DNA from: Ornithodoros turicata
Taxonomy: Eukaryota; Arthropoda; Arachnida; Ixodida; Argasidae
Length of the DNA stretch: 64,000 bases
NCBI RefSeq assembly: GCF_037126465.1
Contig: NC_088203.1
Location: 52,179,581-52,243,580 of the forward strand
Reading direction: 5' to 3'
Part shown: piece after piece, positions 34,690-44,719 of the stretch
Position numbering within the stretch: the stretch's first letter is position 1
Layout: every line of letters starts with the position of its first letter
Notes under the pieces: generated by a model
Told to the model about the DNA's origin: nothing
Seen by the model: the letters and a program-made list of their open reading frames with translations, nothing else
Databases searched by the model: none
Made by a program: the position numbers and the translations under genes

Positions 34690-34900
34690 CACCCCGGTCA
34701 TGTGACTGATTATCGTGAAGTGATCAGATCAGCATCGGGGAGCGATCCTATATTTTGGTCACATGACCAAGGTCAATGTAGACCGGGAAATGATCAGAGC
34801 AGCATCGGGGAGCGATCCTATATTACTGTTTACATGACCAAAAGGAGACCAGAGCGGGAAATGATCAGGGCACGGTCGGGGGACTACCTTATCTTCTCTT
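34690..34900. repeat. Tandem duplication (~105 bp unit)
   Basis: 'CAGCATCGGGGAGCGATCC' and the flanking 'TATATT...ACATGACCAA' occur twice in direct order (about 34732 and 34801), followed by a third partial copy. Confidence 0.55.
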
Positions 34901-35019
34901 ATGTTCTACCTCCTCAGTTCCCACACCGCTGGGAACCAGTCGGGCACTATCGCCCGTTCAGGAGCCGGAGCTCCCATTGCGTTCCCATTCTTTTCCCGAG
35001 GGTTTGTGCTGCCTGGGGT

Positions 35020-35790
35020 GCCATGAATCAATTTTAGGGACTACTGCAGGTTCAAACAATGCCATGCAGTGTTTTGTGACCACAGACGGTCATTATAACA
35101 TTCCATGGGTACTTTCGCGATATGTACCATGAATCAATGTTATGGGACTACCACGGCTTCAAACGCTGCCATATAGTGTTTTACGATTACGGATGTCCAT
35201 TATGACATTCTATGACTATTTTCATAATACGGGTCATGACTTTATGCAGCTACCGCTCCTTCACACAGTGTCATGCACTGTTTTATGACTTCCGATGGTC
35301 ACTCAGATGTTAGTAGATGGTCATAAAACACTGCATGACATGATCTGAAGAAGCTGAGTTGCGTTGAGTCAAGCCATAGTGATATTATGAAAATATCATG
35401 GAATGTCATAATTACTTTTGGTAGTCATAAAACGCTATATGACACTGTGTGAAGCAGCAATAGTCCCATAACGTCGGTTCATGACACAGAACCATGAAAA
35501 TGGTCACTGAATATCGTAACAGCCATCTGATGTCATAAGACACTTACGGCATGAAAGACGGTGTTTGGACAAAGCCTAGTCATGACCCAAGTCATGAAAA
35601 TAGTCATGGAGTGTCATAAAGACCATTGATAATCAGAAAATACCTATGACACTGAAGCAGCAGTAGTCCCATAAAATGGGTTAGTGACACATATGAAAAT
35701 AGTCAGGAATGCCATAATGACCGTCAGTAGTCACAAAATACATATATGACACTGTTTGGTGCTGCGGTAGTCCCATAAAATTGATTTGAA
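35020..35790. repeat. Satellite-like array with direct and inverted ~110-bp units
   Basis: Repeated motifs 'TCATAAAACACTGCATGACA', 'AGTCCCATAA' and 'GTCATGGAATGTCATAA' appear first in one orientation (35020-35320) and then in the other (35320-35790). The left part of the array is at 30480-30753. Confidence 0.6.
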
Positions 35791-36737
35791 TATCGATTTA
35801 TTATCGATATAAATATCGACAAAAATAGTGATAGATATCCCCTTACACATCCCAGTAATTCCATTACTACGAGATGGACTGGTACCACTGCGTACTCTCT
35901 GAATTGGCCAAATTGTGGGACTGTGATCATGATTATGAGTGGCATACTTCCATAATGCACAGACATGTCCTTTATTGCTTCGGAATCCCTCACACAAGAA
36001 CCCAGTATTCGCAGGGTGTGGACGGCAAGGAGGTCTGGAAAAGCCCGAATAGGGAACACACACTTACTGTTTTTAGTCACTTTACTTGTAAATATACTCC
36101 CAATTTGAATTTTTACGGTTTTCAGTGAGAAAACACCAACTGCACACAGCAGAGCAGATATGTACCCAATGCACACTGATTTTCCAACGGAAAACAATAG
36201 CTTTTGCTTGATAGGCAACACTTCAGTGCTTGACGTCTTCCCCTTGAGTTCTACCGTTCACCATGAACTACCAGCATGAATTACCAGAAGAGAGCCTGAC
36301 ATTCCTTTTCTGCACAATGTCGAACAATGCCGTAGCGAGAGACAGGGAATATGACATAGGCGCCGACAACGAAGCGCAATTTTAAGTTTCCAAACAAGCT
36401 ATTTCAACACATGGTAGCGGGCTGCGAGGGACGCAAGGGTTAGTGCAAAGAACTCAGCAACACTACTATTATATTATATGATCACAATATAGCTTAAATT
36501 GCACAGATAGGATAACAGTTGACTCATACGTACTGAATCCTTCGAGCGTTCCCGGCGGTGAGGTTGCAAGACGCGTACTGTCGCCGTATGCATTATCTCA
36601 TCGCCTTCCATTCAACAGACTCATTAAAGCCGCTATCCCGAACCTAGAGGATAGCATGTTGTTACTAAGTCATCACAGCGTTCTGCAGGTGTAGTTCTAG
36701 GTTCTACTTCAAGCGTATGGCACAATAACCAACATAC

Positions 36738-36887
36738 CTTAATCCTGTCAGTGGCGTTCACGTATGACGCCACAATGCTCGAAGCTGAGATAGCACTTCT
36801 CAAAGCAGTTGGAGTGTCCTGTTTAAGAAGGCAGTTTTCTCTAATGTCCGCATGAAGCACCACAGCTAGGGACGCTACGTCTGTCAT
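36738..36887 (-). pseudogene. Putative first coding exon of a second CACTA gene
   Basis: The minus strand opens with ATG at 36885-36887 and reads 50 codons ('MTDVASLAVVLHADIRENCL', then 'KQDTPTALRSAISASSIVAS') to a donor AAG|GTATGT at 36737. It lies about 590 bp inside the CACTA terminus at 37477, a normal place for a first exon. I do not recognise the protein. Downstream exon candidates are 33827-33979 and 29851-30069, with mobile DNA inserted between them. Confidence 0.35.
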
Positions 36888-37235
36888 TTTTGCTGAAAAA
36901 CAAGCTCGATCTCACTAACGGACGCGGCCACACCATGCCAGACGAACCAAGACGAACAAACGAACGCCGCGCCGACGGTCTCGAATCGACTTTGCTTGGC
37001 TTGCCGCCCGCAACCGACTCTGACGTTCGTCGGTCCTCTGGCGGGATTTTCCGCTTTCCTGTTTAGCTCCTGGAAAGAGAAAAATAACGAAACGGAGCTA
37101 ATTGCACACCTCTGACTTTGTCCTGCCATAGACACTATATCTCGTTAGTGTGTGCTTCCTTCGTGCTTTCTAAAACAAAGTGGTGGTAGTATATCCTTTC
37201 CGAAACTATTGTCATCGATCTCTCTTAACACCATT

Positions 37236-37477
37236 TTAACAACCTCAACTCGCGCAAATCGTGTAACAGGGGTATTTTTGTGTTTACACCCCTTTTCACA
37301 CTTTAGTAACGCCACCTGATTTGCCTGTAGGTGGAAAACTCCGTGTAATTTTCAGAACACCTTTTCTTGCTCTGTTCTTACGCCTTTTATTACACCCCAG
37401 GGAGTAAAAAAGGGTGCTTCTGTAGAAAAACACGGATGTGGTGCAAAACGGCGTGTAAAAAAAATTACTGTGTACGA
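37236..37477. repeat. CACTA-type terminus and subterminal repeats (right end)
   Basis: The stretch ends ...TGTAAAAAAAATTACTGTG; on minus it starts CACAGTAATTTTTTTTACAC. Several ACACC/GGTGT motifs lie inside. It abuts gypsy gag sequence directly at 37478. It aligns with the terminus at 23559 over about 100 bp. Confidence 0.65.
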
Positions 37478-37483
37478 TCTTGC

Positions 37484-37879
37484 ATCATCTGGCATAAACG
37501 CCTTCAAACGATGAGTAATCACTAGATCTTGCAAGGTCTTAACCTTGCGGCTCGTGATGTAGCGATCGAGCAGGCATTATAGCCGCGTCGTGAACTGTCT
37601 CCACGATTCTGAATCTGTCTTACGTGACTGAAAAAACAGACGTTTGTGGACCCCTGGCGTCAAGCGCACCCCTTTCAGGACTTTCTGTTTTAAGTCCTCA
37701 TACTCAAGGATCTGACCATTGCCATGCCTCGCAATTACAGCTCTCCTTTTCTCATTGAGATACGTGAGCAAAACAGGACCCTGGACGTCTTCGGGTACCT
37801 CAAAACTAGCGAGAATTGTTTCCGCTGATGTAAACCATGCAGGTACGTGTGCTTCAGCCTCCTGCGTAGGTGTTAGCAC
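37484..37879 (-). pseudogene. Ty3/gypsy gag fragment
   Basis: Two minus frames (37577-37879, then 37484-37560 after a stop/frame change) give 'FEVPEDVQGPVLLTYLNEKR', 'QKVLKGVRLTPGVHKRLFF' and 'LQDLVITHRLKAFMPDDAR'. This is the capsid-region pattern of gag proteins in gypsy elements of arthropods. It is on the same strand as the pol pieces at 13928-21264 and in the correct 5'-to-3' order, but 16 kb away because of the CACTA block. I could not identify the LTRs. Confidence 0.7.
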
Positions 37880-38770
37880 ACCCTTGATGTCAGTAACATA
37901 TACTCTCCCACTTTTGCTCTACTAGTACTCTGTTGCTACTCGTGCTCGCCCTGTTACTCTCCAGTTGCATCAACTGTACTTTAGCCTTATACATAGGCTT
38001 CTAACTCTAGACATAGCTTTTCTACTACACTTTCATTCCCTGATTCGGAAACGGATCCTGGGTCACGTGCCCTGGCAACAGGCGCTGCCGCTTAATCATT
38101 TTCTCTGTCCTGAATCTCCTCGGCACCCCGTTCTTCATATTCCTAGTCTGCACTGACATGGTGAGCCCTCAGACCAGACGTACAAAATAGACTCACCTAC
38201 TAATTAGACACTTGAATTGGCCTTGTGCTGTCGTTGATCCACTTAAGGTAACAACCTCTCACAAGCACGTAACACTTGGTGTGAGACTTCTCCACAAAGT
38301 CCTTGTCTACCAGGTTGAGCAGAACACCGCTGCTTTGGGATGTCCGTGTCCGAACCATCCAAGTCCCCGACTTGTCACACAGACGTTGTCGGTCTTCTTC
38401 CCATCTGGCTTTCCACGAAGCGATCCTCTGCCCTCCACATAGGTAACGCAGATGATGTTCTTCCCGATCCGGTGTATCAGGCTTCTCACTTGGATATGGT
38501 CTGTGGTCTGCCGTGCCGGCAGAGATATCGAGCTAACACTACACTACAGAAAAATGTAGGTAGAACGAGGAATGGTTTGGGGGAAGCGCATCTACTGACG
38601 AAATTACGTGTCACGGTTTGCTGTAAAAGAAACATCAAATAAAACACATGCCCGCAGTACCGCCTCGGAACAAGGCTTCTACGCGTCGTACGTCCCTTAT
38701 GAAAATGGTTGTGGAGCTTTTGTTTCCAGTCAACAGGCCAAAGTCAACAGAAACAACAGATGCTCTTATG
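37880..38770. other. Non-coding stretch 5' of gag
   Basis: Expected to hold the gypsy 5' leader and LTR, but I could not pair it with any sequence left of 13928. No gene. Confidence 0.3.
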
Positions 38771-38777
38771 ACTTCTT

Positions 38778-39065
38778 GTTAACTTTGTGCTGACATCATA
38801 TCTTTACTTCCTGTTGACTTATGGCTATTTACTTTCTGTAGACCACTCCCAACACAAACGCAATACATTTTTCTATTGGTTTTACACAGGCTCTTTGCGT
38901 AATACACTGAACAGAGACAACTGATTTTCTTCAGACTATTCGTTAGTTTTGTATTGACATCATACGCTTACTTTCTATCGACTATGGCCTTTAAGTTTCT
39001 GTAGACCACTCACAACAGAAAGGCAATGCTTTTTGTATTGAATTTACGCATACTTTTTGCACAAG
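38778..39065. repeat. Diverged tandem duplication, ~165-bp unit
   Basis: 'TTGACATCATA', 'TTTCTGTAGACCACTC' and 'CAAT(A/G)C(A)TTTTT' recur in the same order about 165 bp apart (first copy about 38778-38905, second about 38943-39065). Confidence 0.6.
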
Positions 39066-39279
39066 TCAAGCGGGTCCAGTGTACAGATTTTCTGAGGCCC
39101 TTCTGTTGAATTACTACCCACTTTGCAGGGATTCTTCGTGGACACTGCTATGCTAGCTGCTTGAAGCATTACGCGGAATTTGGAAACAAATAAGAGCAGC
39201 AGTATGGAAGAAAATAAAAAAATTCAGGAACAAATCCTTGACATTCTGGCATTCATTAACACTCGTATGGGGTTGACGT

Positions 39280-39853
39280 TTACGTCTGTGTGGCCAGACA
39301 AAACGCAAGCGTTCTAGATATAGAAACGCAGTTGGCAGGTATGCATTGTCCACCATGATATTCTTGGGGGTCGGGCGCAAAATCGTCATTACCACCAGGT
39401 GGAAACGCGTTTTCCGGGAGATTTGCTTCTCGATCGTACAATCGTACAAAACGGTCTGAATCCGGGAATCTCCCGGATGAATCGGGAGACTTGGCAGGTA
39501 GTACTCTGCCGCCGCCCCTGCCTTCGACATGTGCAGTTCTCCGTGAATAATTTGCCACACACTGTCGTAACTAAGACCAGTTTCATTCATGATCATTTCG
39601 ATGATTGCTCGTCGGTCGGCCAGGGCAAGATCCTCCAGTTTCTTCACTGTGGCCGCGTCGTCGGCCGTGAGTCCTCACTCACCCACTCTTTGGATAGCCG
39701 GTGCCAGTTTCGGCCAGATGGCCAGTTTCGAAATTACTTTTCCACCTCACAAAAGTGTCATTTACGGGCAATCATTACAACAAACAGCCATCATTTCATC
39801 GTGCATTTGCCGGGCAGTGTAACCCTTCAAATGCACGAATTTAATCACACATG
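39280..39853 (-). pseudogene. Mariner/SETMAR-type transposase relic
   Basis: Minus reading from about 39853 gives 'KFVHLKGYTARQMHDEM', the first helix-turn-helix of mariner transposases. A frame-shifted 'VRWKSNFETGHLAE' follows, then an ORF from 39647 with 'ALADRRAIIEMIMNETGLSY' and 'SVWQIIHGELHMSK', the second helix-turn-helix. After that come decayed catalytic-core scraps 'LRPTPKNIMVDNAYLP' and 'LERLRFVWPHRRKR'. The central catalytic part is largely gone, so the gene is dead. The ends of the transposon were not located. Confidence 0.75.
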
Positions 39854-39859
39854 CGAGCC

Positions 39860-41950
39860 TCAATTTTCTCCATATTGCAGGTTAATCATATCGAGCGCAA
39901 ACTTTAAACAAAATACGTGTCGCAATTAGGTCAGTTTTGCACCATGATGCACAGAAGGCACAGTCATTACGCTGACAAAATCTCACTCACATAGCTCTTC
40001 TGGGTGATAATTAAAACTTAAACTTTAAAAATTGGACTTTACGATGCACCGTCGTACTTGGTTCCCTGATTCGGATTCTCTCAACTTCAGAGGTGTAGAA
40101 GTGATAAGGTGAATGAGATGCAAGTCACTGAAGCGAAAATAATAGAGAAGCTAGTTGTTGAGGGATTGTCATTGATGCAAGTACTGGAAGAAGCTGACGA
40201 ACATCCGCACATCTCGAGTTCCCAAATTACCCCTATCACCGGCCCTTGGTACAACAACACTGAAATCAATTATCACGAATGGTAACTAAAAAGATATCTC
40301 CTTCGCCTGGTGGCACACCTCAGTAACAGTGGCATATATTACCTAAGGCAAAATAACCGCTTACAATGGCTCGAAAATTGACCATACGTTGCTCACTACA
40401 AAGCATTACCTGAGGTGGACACACACCCAGTGATACAATGTTATGGGCAATGAATCAATCCAGCTGACCTCAGACAACTAACCAATATAATTAGTGCGAT
40501 GCAGTATGATCCCCATATACCTTTGCACCAGAAAATCCCAAATCAAACTAAAAAGACATCTCGTTTCGTACACACTGAGAATGCTATGTAACACCGCAAG
40601 TGTGAGCAGGTTATAGAGCTGCAGTTTTGTGCTGAAAAGTAGTTCGCAACAGTAGCAGCTGCATGTGTATAAATGCAATGAATGTAAGGTATAGCTGTTA
40701 CGGTAAAAAGATAGAAAACGGCTTTACAAAATGAAGTGACGGAAGAAATGCGTTCTAACAGCCTCCAACATGAAATTAAAGCATACATGGTCGTCATTAG
40801 ACAATGAAGTAAGCGACAGGGGGACAAAGACAAGACACACCGAAGTCACAATTTCAACCTTTAGTTACTGAGTGATGCACATACAATGAACGACTAATTC
40901 AGTCTGGTTCCGAATCTTCCGTATCTTTTACCTACTACCCGAACCGCGAGCCATTTTTTATCAGGTTGACCTGGGCATCTGTTGAAGAAGCTGTTGGGGT
41001 CTCTTACCCGAGTTGGCTTCCCCTGTTTGTAGAATTCCTATCTCCATTGTATAGACTCTGTGTAGTGTCTATCCACTGCCTACTTTCTATCTACTTAATT
41101 TAAAGAACCTCTGTAGTATCCTTCATAGGATCATAGGAGAGAAAGAAGACAACAAACAACAATAACAGAGGGCGCCGTTCATTTCTCACACTTCTGATTT
41201 CAGTTACTTATTGCTCTTAGATTCCTTCAGTTCCGACATCAAAAAAAGCAGAATTTACACTGTAGATCCACGCGAATAAAAAGATGCAAAATTTTTTTTC
41301 AAGGTCTGTGAGAAAATTTCTTGGTTTTTGAGACATTGAAAATGACATTCTTAGGTTCCAGGGTATTCAAAAACCAGTGAGAACAAGTGCTTGAAGTATT
41401 ATGTCTAGATACGTCTCTTGCAGCTTTTGCATGGCAAATCGTTTTCTAGGAAGGTGCATGAATGAATGTTTCTTGTTCCTGAAATTGCAATCTTACTTGG
41501 TTACACACCGAGATTACCGTCTGCTGGTTACAGAAAATGAAGGCAGCTCTACTGACTTAAGTTATTCAACAGAAAGAAAATAGTTTTTTCTTGCAAACAA
41601 ACAAACAGCGTCTTCACATTCTTATGCAGCTTATTTTCAGAAAGACAGTTCAAGAGTCTGTCCAGTACCAGTTCTCTGCATTTATCAGAGTGTAGGCTCC
41701 CAAAGAAAACCGCACGCAGCAAAGTACACAGGCAGGTTCGGATTTAACGATTATACGGTTCTGAGGCTGGAACACACACAGACGGACAAACACAACACAT
41801 CACAAGGTACCGGTATCTGGCTTTTTCTTCGACCGTCATTTTTCAACTATCCGATTTCACAACCCAGGCAACCCTGTAGGAGAATGGCGATGTCCGCGAC
41901 AATGTTCACAATATGGCAGGTGTCCACCATAGCTGGAACCAACTCCGGGA
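39860..41950. other. Non-coding stretch
   Basis: I see no gene or bounded repeat. It is AT-rich, with short open frames only. Confidence 0.35.
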
Positions 41951-42332
41951 ACCCATTTGGTGACTTACGACACGAATTCAGAGTTGAACATACTCAAATT
42001 TGACACGCGAGCCGCAGAACAAAGCACTAACTGGAATGTCGACAGAATCCTGATAGCCAGCGAAAAATACAGCAAACGATTCGTCCAGACTCGGTACTCT
42101 CGTTCCCAGTCCACCGCAAAGAGCCACACCCTGCGGGGAACTATTGACCTCGAGGCCCGCCACTGGGGACTCCGGCGCTACCGTCGCTCTTGCGTGAAAT
42201 GAAGGATCACGTGACCTCTCCCACCAGTGGCAGCTGAAAGTGGGAAAGTTCGCTCCCAGTTTTGTTGACTTTTTCACAGTTTTTATTTTTCGTTCTGGAG
42301 GTTGTACGGGTTCATCTAACGACACTTTTAAC

Positions 42333-44302
42333 ATGGTCCCGTACTGCTCGGTGCCAAAATGCCGCACGTACACGACGGATCCTGGAGTGAGCTTCCACCT
42401 GTACCCCAAAGCGAGGAAGCTGCGAAACGCTTGGTTGGTGAACTTACGTATGGGCAAAGAGCCCAGTATTTACACCCGGGCATGCCGTAAACACTTTACA
42501 GAAGATGATTTTGTCTACACAGTCGGATCAAGAATGTTTGGTAAGCAGTTACAAACGCCGATAAGCAGCGATTTACTTCTCACGATGAATGCTGAACCAG
42601 CGTGTTCCGTACAGGGTGAAAAAACCGCTGCGTGTTACCCGAAGCAGTCCCTTCAGAGAATTTGCCAGTACGGCCTCTGGATCGCGAACGTCGTGTTGGA
42701 CGTCGCCACAACAGGAACCAGAAACATTTGACCGGTAAGTGATCTTTCTTGCTTGTGGTGCTGGCTCGCCTGCGCAGCATCAGTTACGGATTGAGTCCAG
42801 TTGATAGTTCGTGATAGTAACTAAGTTTCTCATCGGTGTGTTGCTTTGCCATCTCCGCGTAGGCGTCGAGCCTTTGGCAGCAATCTTCACGAAGGAGGCA
42901 TCCTGCATGTCACCCGCTATGGACCAAGAAAGCAGCAGCAGCTCTGACACGATACGCCAGGAAGGGCAAGGCTCTCCACAGGAAGATCTATGCTCAATTT
43001 ATTATCAAAGTAAAAAAATGCGATGACCTTTGAGGCAAAGGTCATCGCAGCAAAGGCTCTGACGTTCACAAGCGATAAAGGTGTCCAGGCAAACAGGTTG
43101 TGGTCCACACGGGATCAGCCACTCAGTATATGCAACGTGAAGAAGGAAACAACAACTTTATTTCGGGATAATGGGTGGGGAGTTTCATCGCCGGGGGCGA
43201 TACTCTACCCCATTGCTAAAGGTGAAGCGGGGAATGAAAGAATGGGTCCCGTTACAATGAGGATCGAAGTCCTGTAGCGTCCAAAAAGGCGAAGAGAGCC
43301 TTGAAGACAGAGCGTTGGTGTGCTGGATGCGGCCAGGGGTCAAGCAATTTGGTGAGGGAGAGGGGACGGGAGTCTAGCTCGTTGAGGGAGGCGGAGAGTA
43401 CGGAGCGGGAAGGGTGGTAGTGTGGGAAGAAGGAAAAGGACCTGAATGTACTGACTGGACTTCTGTGTTTTAAATTGTTTTATAAATTTGCGACATATAC
43501 ACCGACAGTTGTATGCTCATGTAGACAAAAGGCTTTTGCATTTCAAACGAAGACGCAGTGCTGCTGACAGTAGTGAAGCTGTATCATGACTTGTCATTTT
43601 CTATGCCAGGAGTACTTTTTGGGGTTCACCGAACCACCGCTTCTGACATTTTCAAGTCCACCTTGTTAGTTCTTGCTGAAATTCTGAAAACTGCTGTGGG
43701 CAAGCAAAGAAGTTGTTGAAGATAACTTGACTGTGCACTTCAAGAAGTACTCTCATGTAAGAGCTGTTTTAGACTGTATCGAGATCCCAATTCAGCGACC
43801 AAGGGACTTAGAATCCCAGCTATTGACGTATAGTTGGTACAAAGGACAGTACACTGCTAAAGTGCTTGTATGCGAAACACCTGGCGGTCACATTAGCTAC
43901 ATAAGCAAGGCATATGGTGGAAGGGCATCGGACTCTCTCTTAACAAAGGAAAGCAATATGCTGGTTCTTGACACTGTGATGGTTGACAAAGGCTTTTTAA
44001 TTGATGAACTGTGCCTGAATCGCAACATAGCAATGGTTCGTCCTCCATTCTTGCGCAACAAAAAGCAACTTCCAAAATACGATGCCGAAAGAAACCAGAG
44101 CATTGCGGCTGCTCGTGCCCATGTTGAGCGGGCGATTCAGCGCATGAAACTGTACAAGATTCTCACATGCCGCTTGGGAACTGAAGTGTTCCCATACATT
44201 GACGACATTTTGCGAGTTGTAGGTGGGATTGTAAACTTTTCCAAGCCAATCTTCAGTGGTGACAAGGTTTTGGAGCAGAGAAGCTTTGAACAAAATGGAT
44301 AG
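42333..44302 (+). pseudogene. ISL2EU-type transposase (THAP plus DDE), disrupted
   Basis: Exon 1 starts at ATG 42333 with a THAP zinc finger: 'MVPYCSVPKCRTY', a Trp ~33 residues later and 'ACRKHF', giving C-x4-C...C-x2-H. A one-base frame change near 42635 precedes 'LPEAVPSENLPVRPLD' and a GTAAGT donor at 42734. Exon 2 starts after the acceptor at 42861-42862. A LINE fragment sits at 43150-43425. The core resumes at about 43549 ('MPGVLFGVHRTTASDIFK', a helix-turn-helix-like stretch). After another frame break comes the open frame 43727-44302, with the DDE triad in 'LDCIEI' (Asp16 of that frame), 'VMVDKGF' (Asp87) and 'AHVERAIQR' (Glu134). So the catalytic residues survive but the gene is broken at several points. 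Its partner is the YqaJ gene at 44798. Confidence 0.78.
43150..43425 (-). mobile_element. 5'-truncated LINE 3' end inserted in the transposase
   Basis: Inverted copy of the retrotransposon tail seen at 7165-7282 (shared 'GGGGAGTTTCATCGC' and 'GCGATACTCTACCCC', with (AAC)n at the left edge). A perfect 11-bp target duplication, GAAGAAGGAAA, lies at 43139-43149 and 43426-43436. It is 276 bp long. Confidence 0.85.
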
Positions 44303-44419
44303 AAGTGTACAGTGCTTAATGTGGAACATGCAATGTAAGGCACAAAGAGAATTTTTCATCATGTGTGAGTAGGAAGGCTGTTTTATTCATTGCACATTGT
44401 GGTAACCTCTATGTACTGG

Positions 44420-44690
44420 AACTTTACTAACATGAAAACAATAAATATCATTTATGACTAGAGTAAGTGTACTTCTCACTCACTGGTAAGTTGCAAAACG
44501 TAGGCTTCGAACTTAAGTAACATGAGCACAATAAATATGCATTGTGACGTAAGTACTTTTTACTCAATGCTGTATTGCAAGATACTATAGGCCCTGGGAC
44601 TTGACTAACGAGGGTACAATAAGTATGATTTGTGACTAGAGTAAGTACTTCTTCGTCAATGGTATATTGCAAAACGTAGTTCTTGAAGAA
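44420..44690. repeat. Three ~90-bp tandem units with polyadenylation signals
   Basis: Units begin near 44418, 44506 and 44597. Each has 'GAACTT(T/A)A(C/G)TAAC', then 'ACAATAAATAT' or a variant, then 'TGTGAC...AGTA' and 'TATTGCAA'. They lie between the convergent transposase and YqaJ genes, and the AATAAA in two units could end the plus-strand transcript. Confidence 0.65.
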
Positions 44691-44719
44691 GAACACTGCT
44701 CTTTCTACAACAGTGTTAA

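Larger units (their letters stand above)
30756..35017. mobile_element. 4.26-kb insertion with CCCAGGCAGCACA ends
   Basis: Left end CCCAGGCAGCACAGC and inverted right end CCCAGGCAGCACAAA match over 13 bp. GT flanks both sides (30754-30755 and 35018-35019). Taking the segment out joins 'CACGATACGT' to 'GCCATGAATCA', which is how the satellite unit reads elsewhere (for example near 35118). There is no transposase in view. It contains a fold-back element at 31257-32322 and splice-bounded exon-like ORFs on the minus strand. Superfamily unknown. Confidence 0.6.

Noticed and set aside
35724..36221. 165-aa minus ORF
   Set aside because: No clear family; part lies in the satellite-like repeat. It could include an exon, but I found no convincing pair of splice sites.
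39399..39929. 176-aa plus ORF
   Set aside because: Antisense shadow of the mariner relic.
41978..42457. 159-aa minus ORF
   Set aside because: It is antisense to the THAP exon and its upstream region; the THAP reading is the supported one.
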